Source: Ruegeria sp. TM1040 (GTDB lineage: Bacteria; Pseudomonadota; Alphaproteobacteria; Rhodobacterales; Rhodobacteraceae). From it: 64,000 nucleotides of DNA. This document shows, one piece after another, positions 9,402 to 18,643 of this stretch (its first letter is position 1; each line of letters begins with the position of its first letter). Position numbers and translations under genes: made by a program. The stretch lies in contig NC_008044.1 in NCBI RefSeq assembly GCF_000014065.1, positions 1,449,501 through 1,513,500 of the forward strand. The letters run 5' to 3'. The notes under the pieces were generated by a model. It was not told where the DNA came from, searched no databases, and saw only the letters and a program-made list of their open reading frames with translations.

Positions 9402-10550
9402 ATGACCCTCGCCGTATTGATCGTTGCCGCCGGCAAAGGCACCCGCGCAGGCGGTGGTCTCGCCAAGCAATGGCGCCCACTGGCCGGGCGACTGGTCATC
9501 GACTGGACGATCGAGGCCTTTCAACGTGCGGGGTGCGGCACCATCATGGTTGTGCGCGATCCCGACAATGAGCACGCGATCGAGGCGCTTGCGCCCTACC
9601 CTGAATTATTGCTCGCAGATGGCGGTCCCTCGCGGTCTGAATCCGTGCGTAACGGTTTGATTGCGCTCCAAGAGATCGGTGTCGAACGCGTTCTTATTCA
9701 TGACGCGGCGCGTCCATGTGTGTGTCCTCAGGTGATCCAACAGGTGCTCGACGCACTTGATGACACGCCTGCTGCCGCGCCAGGACTTGCGGTGACAGAT
9801 GCGCTTTGGACCGGGGCCGATGGCCATGTCACAGGCACGCAGGACCGAAGCGCGCTCTTTGCGGCGCAAACGCCGCAAGGCTTTCATTTTGACGCGATCC
9901 TTGCGGCGCATATGCGCCACGACGGCACCGCAGCGGATGATGTCGAGGTTGCCCGTCAAGCGGGGCTCGCGGTCCGTATCACGCCGGGTGACGTCAATAA
10001 TATCAAGATCACCCGGCCCGAAGATTTCTCCCGCGCCGAGCACATATTGAGGAGCACCATGGACAACATTCCTGACATCAGGCTTGGAAATGGCTATGAC
10101 GTTCACCGGTTCGGACCCGGGGATCATGTCATGCTCTGTGGGGTTCAAGTGCCGCATGAGCGCGGTCTGCAAGGCCATTCCGATGCGGATGTGGGCATGC
10201 ACGCGGTCACCGACGCACTCTACGGGGCGATGGCAGAGGGCGACATCGGCCGCCACTTCCCGCCAAGCGACCCTCAGTGGAAAGGCGCGGCGTCGGACAT
10301 CTTCCTGCGCCATGCGGTCGAATTGGCACGCTCCAAAGGGTTCACCATCAATAACGTGGATTGCACCCTCGTCTGTGAATACCCCAAAGTCGGCCCCCAC
10401 GCAGAGGCGATGCGCGCCCGGATGGCAGAGATCATGGGCATGGATATGGGACGCCTCTCGATCAAGGCGACAACTTCAGAGCGGCTTGGGTTCACCGGTC
10501 GCAAAGAAGGCATCGCGGCACTGGCGACAGCAACATTGGTGCGGGCATGA
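9402..10550 (+). CDS. ispDF: Bifunctional IspD/IspF isoprenoid synthesis enzyme
   Basis: Catalyses two steps of the non-mevalonate (MEP) pathway: 2-C-methyl-D-erythritol 4-phosphate cytidylyltransferase and 2-C-methyl-D-erythritol 2,4-cyclodiphosphate synthase. The 382-aa protein is a fusion. Residues 1 to about 222 are IspD ([14 protein letters not shown] nucleotide-binding start, [11 protein letters not shown] near 95). Residues about 227-382 are IspF ([11 protein letters not shown] with the metal ligands Asp and His, [10 protein letters not shown], and [19 protein letters not shown] at the C-terminus). The fusion is common in alphaproteobacteria. The stop codon overlaps pgpA by 4 bp. Another gene of the same pathway, dxr, lies at 54251-55423. 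Confidence 0.97.
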   Translation: MTLAVLIVAAGKGTRAGGGLAKQWRPLAGRLVIDWTIEAFQRAGCGTIMVVRDPDNEHAIEALAPYPELLLADGGPSRSESVRNGLIALQEIGVERVLIHDAARPCVCPQVIQQVLDALDDTPAAAPGLAVTDALWTGADGHVTGTQDRSALFAAQTPQGFHFDAILAAHMRHDGTAADDVEVARQAGLAVRITPGDVNNIKITRPEDFSRAEHILRSTMDNIPDIRLGNGYDVHRFGPGDHVMLCGVQVPHERGLQGHSDADVGMHAVTDALYGAMAEGDIGRHFPPSDPQWKGAASDIFLRHAVELARSKGFTINNVDCTLVCEYPKVGPHAEAMRARMAEIMGMDMGRLSIKATTSERLGFTGRKEGIAALATATLVRA

Positions 10551-11044
10551 CACTTCCACAACTTCTCGGAACCTGTTGCGGAATAGGGTATTTTCGCCCT
10601 GCGCCCGGAACCTGGGGGTCACTGGCCGCGCTGCCGTTGACCTATGTGTTGCATGTCACGGGTGGCTTTCCTCTGCTCGCCGTTTTTACCGTGGCCTCTG
10701 TTCTTGTGGGCCTGTGGGCGGCCAAGGAAATGACCCGCGGCCAGGAAGATCTGGACCCTTCGGAATTCGTGCTGGATGAGCTCGCGGGGCAGATGCTTGC
10801 GCTCTGGGCCATATCTCTGCCGGCCTGGTTGCATGGACTGGAGATCACCGCGCTCTGGCCCGGTTGGGTCGCAGGATTTTTGCTGTTTCGGCTCTTTGAT
10901 ATCTGGAAGCCCGGGCCGGTGGGCTGGGCGGACCGCAAGAAAGGTCCCTTTGGCGTTGTCATGGACGATGTCATAGCCGGTGGTATGGCCGCGGTAGGGG
11001 TCGCGATGCTTGCAGGCCTCTCCCATGGGGTGCTTGGGCTATGA
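10547..11044 (+). CDS. pgpA: Phosphatidylglycerophosphatase A
   Basis: Inner-membrane phosphatase that removes the phosphate from phosphatidylglycerophosphate to give phosphatidylglycerol. The 165-aa protein shows the family signature [18 protein letters not shown] near residues 12-29, the acidic motif [10 protein letters not shown] (about 73-82) and [17 protein letters not shown] (about 116-132), with hydrophobic segments between. It is the middle gene of a three-gene overlapping operon: ATGA overlaps link it to ispDF upstream and to the CinA-type gene downstream. Confidence 0.94.
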   Translation: MTLPQLLGTCCGIGYFRPAPGTWGSLAALPLTYVLHVTGGFPLLAVFTVASVLVGLWAAKEMTRGQEDLDPSEFVLDELAGQMLALWAISLPAWLHGLEITALWPGWVAGFLLFRLFDIWKPGPVGWADRKKGPFGVVMDDVIAGGMAAVGVAMLAGLSHGVLGL

Positions 11045-11520
11045 ATATCAAAGACTTACTTCGCGCAGCTCAATCAAAGAATGCCACCATCGCCACAGCC
11101 GAAAGCTGCACCGGAGGCATGGTTGCGGCGGCGCTCACGGATATTCCCGGCTCCTCTGCGGTGGTGGATCGTGGGTTTGTGACCTATTCCAACGCCGCGA
11201 AGATGCAGATGCTCGGCGTCCGTCCCGAGACGCTTCGGGAGTTTGGCGCCGTGAGCGAAGAAACCGCGCGCGAGATGGCAGATGGGGCGCTGAAGGAAGC
11301 CGGAACGCAACTGGCCATCTCTGTCACCGGCATCGCAGGTCCCGGTGGCTCGGAGCATAAGCCCGAAGGGCGCGTCTGCTTCGGTCTGGCACAAATCGGG
11401 GCCGAGACCAGAACGGAACTGGTGGAGTTTGGCGCGCTAGGCCGGGACAAGGTGCGCCTCGCCAGCCGCGATCATGCGCTGGCGATGTTGATGCAGGCGC
11501 TCAGCGACAGCGGCGCCTGA
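11041..11520 (+). CDS. CinA C-terminal family protein, likely nicotinamide-nucleotide amidase
   Basis: Stand-alone CinA C-terminal domain (159 aa). The family (PncC) deamidates nicotinamide mononucleotide to nicotinate mononucleotide in pyridine-nucleotide salvage. Motifs seen are TAESCTGGMVAAALTDIPGSS (residues about 19-39, with the nucleophile serine), VTYSNAAKMQMLGV, and SVTGIAGPGGSEHKPEGRVCFGLA (about 96-119). The N-terminal molybdopterin-like domain of full-length CinA is absent, which is common in proteobacteria. It overlaps pgpA by 4 bp and ends the operon. Activity on NMN is inferred from the family. Confidence 0.92.
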   Translation: MNIKDLLRAAQSKNATIATAESCTGGMVAAALTDIPGSSAVVDRGFVTYSNAAKMQMLGVRPETLREFGAVSEETAREMADGALKEAGTQLAISVTGIAGPGGSEHKPEGRVCFGLAQIGAETRTELVEFGALGRDKVRLASRDHALAMLMQALSDSGA

Positions 11521-11553
11521 CGGCGCAATCCGCCTTGTTAGAGCCTGATGTGG

Positions 11554-12000
11554 TCAGCCATAAAGCTCTGCCGCGCGCCGCTCAAATGCGCGCACGATCC
11601 GCTGCATCGCCTCGTTGAAGACGACCCCGATGATCCCCTGTAGCACGGCGTTCTTGAATTCAAAGTCGACAAAGAAACTGACATCGCAGCCCCCATCCGC
11701 GCGGTCCTGAAACGCCCAGTTTGACTTCATGTAGCGAAACGGCCCGTCAAGATATTCGGTGTCGATCTTGTGCTCATTGGGATGCAGGACCACACGGCTG
11801 CCAAAGCGTTCTCGGAACACCTTGAAGGAAATCACCAGATCCGCCTCCATCACCTCGGATGCGCCCTGCGGTGTGCGGCTGCGGATGCGCGCTGCAGCGC
11901 ACCACGGCAGGAATTTCGGGTATGATCCCACATCGGCCACCAGATCATACATCTGCTGGGCGCTATAGGGCATCGGTCGGGTTTCCGAATGTGTTGGCAT
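11554..12000 (-). CDS. COQ10/RatA-like polyketide cyclase (START-like) protein
   Basis: Small START/SRPBCC-fold protein of 148 aa. The family includes yeast Coq10, which binds ubiquinone and supports respiration, and E. coli RatA, reported to block 70S ribosome assembly. Visible features are the opening PYSAQQMYDLVADVGSYPKFLPWC, a central WAFQDRADGGCDVSFFVDFEF beta region, and the terminal helix EAMQRIVRAFERRAAELYG that closes the lipid pocket. In alphaproteobacteria a quinone-related role is more likely than a toxin role. No antitoxin-like partner is adjacent: the convergent neighbour is the CinA-domain gene and the divergent neighbour is hpt. Confidence 0.85.
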   Translation of the reverse strand: MPTHSETRPMPYSAQQMYDLVADVGSYPKFLPWCAAARIRSRTPQGASEVMEADLVISFKVFRERFGSRVVLHPNEHKIDTEYLDGPFRYMKSNWAFQDRADGGCDVSFFVDFEFKNAVLQGIIGVVFNEAMQRIVRAFERRAAELYG

Positions 12001-12074
12001 CGCGGGTCCATTCGTCTTCTGTACAGGTGGCGCGTGGTGTCCTATGAACGCGTGCGAAATTCAAGGGGGCAAGC

Positions 12075-12617
12075 ATGTCAGAGCGACCATATGTCATTGA
12101 TGTAATGATCTCGGCCAAGGCCATCGCTGCACGAATCGAAGAGCTATGCGGCGACATCACGGCCGAGTTTGGCGATACCGACAAGCTCGTGGTCGTGGGC
12201 CTGCTGCGCGGAAGTTTTGTCTTTATCGCGGATCTGGTGCGTGAGCTGGATCTCCCGATCGAGGTCGACTTCCTTGAGGCGTCCTCTTATGGCGACGGCA
12301 TGGAAAGCAGCCGAGAAGTGCGCATTCTCAAAGACTTGCGTGGCGCTATTGAAGGGCGCGATGTGCTGGTGGTTGAGGATATCGTCGACACGGGCCATAC
12401 CCTGAACCATGTGATCTCGCTCCTGAAGAGCCGCAAGCCTGCGCGTCTCAAATCCATTGCGCTTCTGGACAAACCCTCGCGTCGCGAAGTCGACTTTCGC
12501 GCAGATTGGATCGGCTTTGAGATCCCGGATGAATTTGTCGTGGGCTACGGAATCGACTTTGCCCAACGCAACCGCAACCTGCCTCACATTGGCAAAGTGC
12601 GCTTCACCGAAGTGTGA
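12075..12617 (+). CDS. hpt: Hypoxanthine phosphoribosyltransferase
   Basis: Purine salvage enzyme that joins hypoxanthine (often also guanine) to PRPP to give the nucleotide. The 180-aa protein has the type I PRTase fold: [19 protein letters not shown] (about residues 39-57), the flexible-loop region [12 protein letters not shown], the PRPP-binding signature [14 protein letters not shown] (about 97-110) and the C-terminal [18 protein letters not shown] that fits purine PRTases. An AAGGGGGCAAG ribosome site precedes the ATG. It is divergent from the COQ10-like gene across 74 bp. Confidence 0.92.
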   Translation: MSERPYVIDVMISAKAIAARIEELCGDITAEFGDTDKLVVVGLLRGSFVFIADLVRELDLPIEVDFLEASSYGDGMESSREVRILKDLRGAIEGRDVLVVEDIVDTGHTLNHVISLLKSRKPARLKSIALLDKPSRREVDFRADWIGFEIPDEFVVGYGIDFAQRNRNLPHIGKVRFTEV

Positions 12618-12637
12618 CCCCAGACCAGCAAAGCCTT

Positions 12638-12662
12638 GCCGGTTTGCCTTGATGCAACCGGC
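12638..12662 (+). other. Stem-loop downstream of hpt
   Basis: GCCGGTT-t-GC / GC-AACCGGC forms a 9-bp stem around a 6-nt loop, 20 bases after the hpt stop codon. No U-run follows, so it may be a 3' mRNA-stabilising stem or a weak terminator ahead of the RcnB-like gene. Confidence 0.35.
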
Positions 12663-12742
12663 GGCATCTGGCGCATGAGATTTGGCTCCGAACGGCCTGT
12701 GCGACATATACTGACGCAACCTACCGTTCAAAGGAGCGTCGC

Positions 12743-13069
12743 ATGTCATATTCAAAGCTCATCCCCAGCCTTGCGATTGCAGGGCTGACCCTCGCACCGC
12801 TCGCCGCGCTGGCCGGTCCACCCAAATGGGCACCAGGTCATAAAAACAGCGCCGCGCATTACGCGCCGGGACAAGTCAAGAAGCTTCACGCGCACGACCA
12901 GTATCTGAGCGGGGCTTGGGACTATGTCACTGACTATCAGCGCTGGGGACTGCAGCCCCCTGCTCCCGGCCATCACTATGTGCGCAAGGATGGGGAAATC
13001 CTTGAGGTGGTCAAAGACACGCTCGCCATCGTGGGCGCGGTCGCCGTTGTCGATGCCCTGATCGACTGA
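12743..13069 (+). CDS. RcnB-like periplasmic protein
   Basis: Small exported protein of 108 aa. The N-terminus has a signal peptide: basic start, hydrophobic core LIPSLAIAGLTLAPLAALA (about residues 6-24), likely cut after ALA. The mature part is rich in His, Pro and Lys and carries the RcnB-family pattern YQRWGLQPPAPGHHYVRKDGEILEV, followed by a hydrophobic C-terminal stretch DTLAIVGAVAVVDALID. E. coli RcnB works with the RcnA nickel/cobalt efflux pump in the periplasm, but no rcnA or metal pump is nearby, so a role in metal homeostasis is only a family inference. An AAAGGAG ribosome site precedes the ATG. Confidence 0.8.
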   Translation: MSYSKLIPSLAIAGLTLAPLAALAGPPKWAPGHKNSAAHYAPGQVKKLHAHDQYLSGAWDYVTDYQRWGLQPPAPGHHYVRKDGEILEVVKDTLAIVGAVAVVDALID

Positions 13070-13101
13070 TCACACGACCGCATTCTGGCAGAGCGCTGAG
13101 C

Positions 13102-14244
13102 CTACCCCAACAGCTGACGGATCGCGCGAATAAAAATTCCGGACCCGATTGGGATGAGAGCATCCGGAAAATCATAATCGGGATTGTGCAATTGGGGATG
13201 GCTCTCTCCTGCCCCCAACCAGAACATCGCGGTCCGGGCAGATTTCCCAAACTGGCCGAAGTCTTCGGAAAACGCCTGCGGGCTCTCGGTCAGGGTGATT
13301 GGAACCGCGCCTGCGTGGCAAGCGGCTTCGATCACCTGAACCGCATCAGGAGCGTTTGTACAGGCGTCAAAAACATCGTGATAGGTGATCACATGACCAA
13401 GCCCAAGATCCGCGGTGGCGCTCTCGACCATGATCTGCACAGCTTCGATGAGCTCTTGCATCTTGCGATCCGTCGCGGTCCGAAGAGTCACCCAAACCTC
13501 ACCCACCCCGGGTGCGATCCCAAAAGTGGGCTCGCCCAAAGTGGCGTGTGTTACGGTGGTTAGGGCGTAGTCTTCATCCAACGCGCTGCCCGTCGCCAGC
13601 GCTGCAAGCTTCTGCATCAGCTGCGCAATCGCCAGCGCAGGAGAGCGCCCATCTTGTGGCGCAGCGGCATGGGAGGTCCGGCCCGTCAACCGGATCCGCG
13701 CGCCGCGCGAGGCGCAATTGGCAGGTCCCACCGGCAAAGAGACATGCCCAAGCTCCAGCCCCGGCAGATTGTGCAGCGACAGAACCATGTCGGGTCGGAT
13801 CTCGGGGAACTTTGTATCTTCCCGATAGGCTTTCGCCCCCTGACCGGTCTCTTCTGCTGGTTGAAAGATCAACACAACACGCCCTGAGGCTGGCCGCTGA
13901 CGCGTCATCTCCTCGGCCACGGCCAGAACCATGACCATATGCCCGTCATGCCCACAAAGATGTGCTTTGCCAGGGGCTTGAGAGATGTAACTGAGGCTGC
14001 TTTCTTCCTGGATCGGCAGCGCGTCCAGCTCACAGCGGATTGCAACAGTTGCGCCGGGCGCGACGCCGTCAAAGATGGCAGCGATCCCATGGCCGCCAAT
14101 GTCTGTTAGGATCTGATCAGGGTTGAGGCGCTGCAACTCGGACAGGATGCGGGCAGCCGTTTCCTGTTCAGCGCCAGAGAGTTCCGGCGCTGAATGAAGT
14201 GCATGGCGCAGTGCGATCAACCGATCCAGTTCGTCAGGCGTCAT
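13102..14244 (-). CDS. M20-family amidohydrolase (hippurate/N-acyl-amino-acid hydrolase type)
   Basis: Metal-dependent amidohydrolase of peptidase family M20D, which cleaves N-acyl amino acids and similar amides. The 380-aa protein has [18 protein letters not shown] (about 12-29), [11 protein letters not shown], the metal-site motif [17 protein letters not shown] (about 93-109), [13 protein letters not shown] (about 128-140, catalytic Glu pair) and a C-terminal SEDFGQFG with a metal-ligand position. The physiological substrate cannot be read from sequence. Its start overlaps the lipA stop by 4 bp, so it is translationally coupled downstream of lipoyl synthase, with no obvious pathway link. 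Confidence 0.9.
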   Translation of the reverse strand: MTPDELDRLIALRHALHSAPELSGAEQETAARILSELQRLNPDQILTDIGGHGIAAIFDGVAPGATVAIRCELDALPIQEESSLSYISQAPGKAHLCGHDGHMVMVLAVAEEMTRQRPASGRVVLIFQPAEETGQGAKAYREDTKFPEIRPDMVLSLHNLPGLELGHVSLPVGPANCASRGARIRLTGRTSHAAAPQDGRSPALAIAQLMQKLAALATGSALDEDYALTTVTHATLGEPTFGIAPGVGEVWVTLRTATDRKMQELIEAVQIMVESATADLGLGHVITYHDVFDACTNAPDAVQVIEAACHAGAVPITLTESPQAFSEDFGQFGKSARTAMFWLGAGESHPQLHNPDYDFPDALIPIGSGIFIRAIRQLLG

Positions 14245-15191
14245 GCAAGCCCAAGCTTGGCATTCCGCGCCGCGCGCAGCTTGGCGAAATCATCGCCCGC
14301 GTGATAGGACGACCGGGTCAGCGGTGTTGCCGACACCATCAGAAAGCCTTTGCCATAGGCTGCTTTTTCGTATGACTCAAACTCTTCCGGTGTCACGAAC
14401 CGATCCACCGCATGGTGCTTGGGCGTCGGCTGCAGATATTGGCCGATGGTCAGGAAATCAACATCCGCCGCACGCATGTCATCCATCACCTGTTTCACCT
14501 GAGGCGCCTGCTCTCCCAGCCCCACCATGATGCCCGATTTGGTAAAGATGCTCGGATCGAGCTCTTTGACGCGCTGCAACAACCGCAGCGAGTGGAAATA
14601 ACGCGCACCTGGCCGCACCTCGGGATAGAGCCCGGGAACGGTTTCGAGGTTGTGGTTGAACACGTCTGGCTTGGCCTCGACAACCGTTTCCAGCACCTCA
14701 GGGGCACATTTCAGAAAGTCCGGGGTGAGGATCTCGATCGTGGTCTGCGGCGAGCGATGACGCACCGCGCGGATCGTTTGCGCAAAGTGATCGGCACCGC
14801 CATCCTCTAGATCGTCGCGGTCCACGGATGTGATCACAACATGGTTGAGGCCGAGTTTTTGCACCGCATGCGCCACGCGCCCAGGCTCAAACGCATCCAG
14901 AGTGTCGGGGCGACCGGTTGCAATATTGCAGAAGGTGCAGCCACGAGTACAGATTTCACCCATGATCATCATGGTTGCGTGGCCCTGGCTCCAGCATTCG
15001 CCCACATTGGGGCAGCCCGCCTCTTCGCACACGGTTACGAGGTTGTTTTCCCTCATAATTTTATGCGTCTCGGCATAGCCCTTGCCACCTGGCGCCTTGA
15101 CGCGAATCCAGCTTGGCTTTTTGGGCTGAGCATTATCGGGACGGTGCGCCTTTTCCGGGTGGCGCTGTTCCGGGATTTTCAGATCTCTCAC
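14241..15191 (-). CDS. lipA: Lipoyl synthase
   Basis: Radical-SAM enzyme that inserts two sulfur atoms into octanoyl groups on lipoyl domains. The 316-aa protein shows both iron-sulfur sites: the auxiliary cluster [12 protein letters not shown] (CX4CX5C) and the radical-SAM [13 protein letters not shown] (CX3CX2C), plus the C-terminal RSSYHAGD serine motif. The start chosen is GTG at 15191 ([14 protein letters not shown]), preceded by AAGGAAG at good spacing; the 36 extra residues from an upstream ATG at 15299 do not look like LipA. It heads a two-gene unit with the M20 amidohydrolase. Confidence 0.95.
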   Translation of the reverse strand: MRDLKIPEQRHPEKAHRPDNAQPKKPSWIRVKAPGGKGYAETHKIMRENNLVTVCEEAGCPNVGECWSQGHATMMIMGEICTRGCTFCNIATGRPDTLDAFEPGRVAHAVQKLGLNHVVITSVDRDDLEDGGADHFAQTIRAVRHRSPQTTIEILTPDFLKCAPEVLETVVEAKPDVFNHNLETVPGLYPEVRPGARYFHSLRLLQRVKELDPSIFTKSGIMVGLGEQAPQVKQVMDDMRAADVDFLTIGQYLQPTPKHHAVDRFVTPEEFESYEKAAYGKGFLMVSATPLTRSSYHAGDDFAKLRAARNAKLGLA

Positions 15192-15382
15192 AGGGTCTTC
15201 CTTGTGACTGCGACAGGTATTTGGGCGCAACATAACAGTCCCTGCCCTGCTCCACCAGTGCCGCTTCGCAATAACGATGTGTCGCTCTTGGTTCTGCAAC
15301 GGACTTGGAACTCAGGCGCGCGGACACTTGCCCGAAACTTTTACCACCCAAGGCAGAATGAAATCCGCATTTGAAACAGCAA

Positions 15383-16429
15383 TCATCCGATCATTTGGGT
15401 TTGCGGCGGCAAAGATTCATAGTGGTGATGCAATTGCTGAAGCGCAATTCTGAGAACGATCTTGCCCGACCTTGCGGACCAGCCGAGTTCGCGTTCCGCC
15501 ACCTCGAGCCCCTCGAGATGACAGCAGCAGCGCAGGGCAATATCGCTCAAGCCCGGCCCGAGTGCACACAGCGCGGTTGTGGCGCGCTGGAAGGCGTCGC
15601 GGCTGAGGGCGTTTGTCGGACCCGTAGCATGCTCTGCCGCGCGCGGATTGTCGTCAAAAACCCGGCGCTCCGTGGCGACATGCTGACCAATCTGCGCGAG
15701 TTCGAAATCTTCTCTTAATCGTTCACCTGCGCGTACCATCTCTTTGCTCAGAAAAGAATTTCCATCACGGTCTACCAACCGCGCAAGGGTTTGCAACGGT
15801 GTGTCCTGCTGGCCATACCGCGCTCGTTTTGCGTTAAGAGCGTCAGACTGTGAAAACTCCGCAATCTGTCCTGCAAGGCCCGATTGCGTTGTCGTTTCCA
15901 TGCGTGAACGGTGACACGCCTCGGCCTTTGCTGTCAGCTGGGCAAGTGCGCTACGACCGTCCTTGCTGAGCCGATAGCGATAGACGCGGCCAGAGGAAAA
16001 ACAGCTGACCCAATCGCGCAGCGCAAGGATTTCGGCAAGGCTACGCTCTATGACGGTTTTGTGCACCTCGGACCCGACCTCGCGCAGGATCACCGCCTTG
16101 GGCATATCCCGCCCAACCGCAAGCACCGCACCACCATATGAGAGAAGCGTTAAACTTCGCACTGCATCTTCTTCTTTGTAATGGGAAATTTCCCCAGATG
16201 GATCTGAATCCGCATCACAGAGTTCAGACAAGCGCTGCAATGCGCCGTCCATCAATGGATCTTCGCGCAGTTGCTCGACACGGTGGATCTGGCGCATAAC
16301 GGTCGACGGGTGACACGCCGCGCTGCGCGCCAGTTCGCGGATCGAAATCTGAGAGACCGTGTGCGCGAGATAACGAGAGATTTCAACAGGTACCCAATCC
16401 GGCAGACACGGCCGGGTTACTCCATTCAT
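15383..16429 (-). CDS. DUF6456 domain protein, helix-turn-helix type
   Basis: 348-aa cytoplasmic protein. The N-terminal third (about residues 20-55, ISIRELARSAACHPSTVMRQIHRVE) reads as a helix-turn-helix, and about 125-175 holds a second DNA-binding-like segment. The C-terminal about 140 residues match what I recall as DUF6456, including GNSFLSKEMVRAGERLREDFE and DIALRCCCHLEGLEVAERELGWSARSGKIVLRIALQQLHHHY. The latter has the character of phage-like RinA/Arp regulators. A DNA-binding regulator is likely but the target is unknown. It is divergent from the DUF6477 gene across 234 bp. Confidence 0.75.
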   Translation of the reverse strand: MNGVTRPCLPDWVPVEISRYLAHTVSQISIRELARSAACHPSTVMRQIHRVEQLREDPLMDGALQRLSELCDADSDPSGEISHYKEEDAVRSLTLLSYGGAVLAVGRDMPKAVILREVGSEVHKTVIERSLAEILALRDWVSCFSSGRVYRYRLSKDGRSALAQLTAKAEACHRSRMETTTQSGLAGQIAEFSQSDALNAKRARYGQQDTPLQTLARLVDRDGNSFLSKEMVRAGERLREDFELAQIGQHVATERRVFDDNPRAAEHATGPTNALSRDAFQRATTALCALGPGLSDIALRCCCHLEGLEVAERELGWSARSGKIVLRIALQQLHHHYESLPPQTQMIG

Positions 16430-16663
16430 AGCTGACCCCTAGCTTTGCCCAGGCCCACGCCACCGATCACCGGCCGGATGACACGCATCATGACCTTGAT
16501 CTCTCCCCATTCCTGAACGTTAAAACTTCGGCAATTTCAAAATATTGCCACAAATTGTCAAAGCTATTGGAAATGGACCGTTCGCTCACATGCTGATTTG
16601 CGCAACACCCGTTTAGGTTGTTTACTATTGCCCCTGTTGTTCACTCAGGCTCGGGGAATTGTC

Positions 16664-16996
16664 ATGCAGGATCTTAGAACACGGCTTACCACGCTTCATC
16701 GCCCACGTCTGCTGGCGCGGACCGCGCGTATTGGGGCGGATGACTATATCCGTCAGCGCGATCTTAAACGCCTGCTGCCGTCGACGCCATCGCAGGGCAC
16801 CGGCGCAATCCTGATGCAGCTTTTGGACCTCGAAGCCACGCAGGAGCGCGCGCGCTTAGGGCAGAATCCCGGCTATTCCTTTGCCCGTCATGTCGCAGTC
16901 CTCACGGCGTTGAGCGCCGAAAGCCGTCTCTATCTGGCGTCGCGCTCGCAGCCCCGACGCGCAACAAAAAACGGCGCCCCGCAGGACGCCGTTTGA
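16664..16996 (+). CDS. DUF6477 family small protein
   Basis: 110-aa hypothetical protein. The ATG at 16664 (MQDLRTRLTTLHRPRLLARTAR) is chosen because it follows a GGGGAA ribosome site; the upstream in-frame ATG at 16598 gives 22 residues of low plausibility. The core motif is RPRLLARTARIGADDYIRQRDLKRLL, then a helical ERARLGQNPGYSFARHVAVLTALSAESRL. I associate this with DUF6477, found in Rhodobacterales; no function is known to me. It is divergent from the DUF6456 regulator. Its last codons and stop lie inside the hairpin that terminates mttB from the other strand. Confidence 0.7.
   Translation: MQDLRTRLTTLHRPRLLARTARIGADDYIRQRDLKRLLPSTPSQGTGAILMQLLDLEATQERARLGQNPGYSFARHVAVLTALSAESRLYLASRSQPRRATKNGAPQDAV
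16969..16994 (-). terminator. Intrinsic terminator for mttB, overlapping the DUF6477 3' end
   Basis: AACGGCG...CGCCGTT arms close a GC-rich loop; on the minus strand the stem is followed by six T residues, 22 bp after the mttB stop. The plus strand reads three T residues after the stem, so some two-way function is possible. The hairpin lies within the last codons of the DUF6477 gene. Confidence 0.75.
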
Positions 16997-17015
16997 ACTC
17001 AATACCACGGATCGC

Positions 17016-18560
17016 TTACATAAAGGCGTCGGGCATCGAGGCTTTCTTTTCTGCGATGTAAGCCATCAGCGCCTCACGGATCGCGGGATCCAGTTCGGGC
17101 TGTTTGTAGGTGGCGAGCAGATGTTCCACACGCGCCGAGGCAAGTTTGTAGGTGTCGCGCGCGCCTTCTTCTTCCCACTGCTCAAAAGGCTTGTAATCCA
17201 GGAGGTTGGACTTCCAGAACGCCGTTTTGAAGTTCGCTTGCGTATGGGCACATCCTAGGTAGTGACCTCCCGGGCCAACCTCACGGATCGCATCAAGGCC
17301 CTGCCCGTTTTCATCCATCTGGATGCCTTTGGCCAGTCCATGCAGCACGCCGAGCTGATCGGCGTCCATCACGAATTTCTCAAAATCGGCCACCAGACCG
17401 CCTTCGAGCCAGCCGCAAGAATGCAGCATGAAGTTCACGCCGGACAAGAGCCCCATGTTGAGCGAGTTCGCCGTCTCATAGGCCGCCTGCGCATCGGGGA
17501 GTTTGGAGCCGCAGAACGACCCCGCCGAGCGGAAGGGCAGATTGAGGCGCCGCGCCAGCTGCCCGGCGCCATAGGTCACCATCGAGGCTTCGGGCGTGCC
17601 AAAGGTCGGCGCACCGGAGTTCATATCGATCGACGACACAAAGGCCCCGAAGATCACCGGCGCACCGGGACGGATCAGCTGGCTATAGGCCACACCGGCC
17701 AGAACTTCTGCCAGGACCTGTGTCAATGTGCCCGCGATGGTGACCGGAGCCATTGCACCGCCCACGATGAAGGGCGAAATGATGCAGGCCTGGTTGTTCT
17801 TGGCATAAACCTCAAGCGCGCCCATCATCACATCGTCAAACGTCATTGGCGAGTTGATGTTGATCAGCGAGGTGGTGACAGTATTTTCCTGCACGAAATC
17901 CTTGCCGAACAGGATGCCGCACATATCAACGGTGTCCTGCGCACGGCTCGGTTCCGTAACCGACCCCATGAAGGGTTTATCCGAGAGCTCGATATGCGCC
18001 ATCAACATGTCGAGGTGGCGTTTGTTCACCGGAACATCGGTGGGCTCGCAGACGGTCCCGCCAGAGTGATGCAGCCATTTCGACATATAGCCGAGCTTCA
18101 CGAACTTCTGGAAATCCTCCAGCGTTGCGTAGCGCCGGCCACCATTGGCATCGCGCACAAACGGCGGGCCGTAGATCGGCGCGAGCACGAGGTTCTTGCC
18201 GCCGATCTCAACGGATTTCTCGGGGTTGCGCGCGTGCTGGGTAAACTGGCTCGGCGCAGTTTCGCAGAGTTTGCGCGCCAGACCACGCGGGATCCGGACC
18301 CGCTCGCCCTGAACATCGGCGCCCGCGTCGCGCCAGCGTTCAAGCGCGGCCGGGTTATCCACGAAATTGACGCCAACCTCCTCGAGGATGGTCTCGGCGT
18401 TTGTCTCGATGACCTCGAGCGCCTCTTCTGTCAGCACCTCGTAGTTCGGGATATTGCGCTCGATATACTTCGCTGTCTCGATCTTGACGCTGGTGCGTTC
18501 GGCACGACGGGCGGCGCCACCGCCACCCCGGCTTCGACGACGCGGTGCTGCATCCGTCAT
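17016..18560 (-). CDS. Trimethylamine methyltransferase (MttB) family protein, non-pyrrolysine type
   Basis: 514-aa member of the MttB superfamily, TIM-barrel enzymes that move a methyl group from a quaternary or tertiary amine to a corrinoid protein. Seen: a basic low-complexity N-terminus (RRRSRGGGGAARRAERT), then MttB-type segments such as YEVLTEEALEVIETNAETILEEVGV, HHSGGTVCEPTDVPV and a C-terminal GHYLGCAHTQANFKTAFWKS. The frame has no internal amber codon, so it is not the pyrrolysine enzyme. Relatives act on glycine betaine, proline betaine or carnitine, but the substrate is unknown here. No corrinoid protein or reductive activase gene is adjacent. Confidence 0.88.
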   Translation of the reverse strand: MTDAAPRRRSRGGGGAARRAERTSVKIETAKYIERNIPNYEVLTEEALEVIETNAETILEEVGVNFVDNPAALERWRDAGADVQGERVRIPRGLARKLCETAPSQFTQHARNPEKSVEIGGKNLVLAPIYGPPFVRDANGGRRYATLEDFQKFVKLGYMSKWLHHSGGTVCEPTDVPVNKRHLDMLMAHIELSDKPFMGSVTEPSRAQDTVDMCGILFGKDFVQENTVTTSLININSPMTFDDVMMGALEVYAKNNQACIISPFIVGGAMAPVTIAGTLTQVLAEVLAGVAYSQLIRPGAPVIFGAFVSSIDMNSGAPTFGTPEASMVTYGAGQLARRLNLPFRSAGSFCGSKLPDAQAAYETANSLNMGLLSGVNFMLHSCGWLEGGLVADFEKFVMDADQLGVLHGLAKGIQMDENGQGLDAIREVGPGGHYLGCAHTQANFKTAFWKSNLLDYKPFEQWEEEGARDTYKLASARVEHLLATYKQPELDPAIREALMAYIAEKKASMPDAFM

Positions 18561-18643
18561 TGTTCTTCCTCACGACAGTATGAATTCTGTGCATTCTGAT
18601 TATCGGAGCAAGACTGGGCCGCGCCGAAGGATAACGGCTATTC

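Noticed and set aside
11554-12000. RatA toxin of a RatAB toxin-antitoxin pair
   Set aside because: No RatB-like partner is adjacent; the START-like fold is equally the COQ10 family, which is more likely in this lineage.
17016-18560. Pyrrolysine-containing MttB
   Set aside because: The reading frame has no internal TAG codon.
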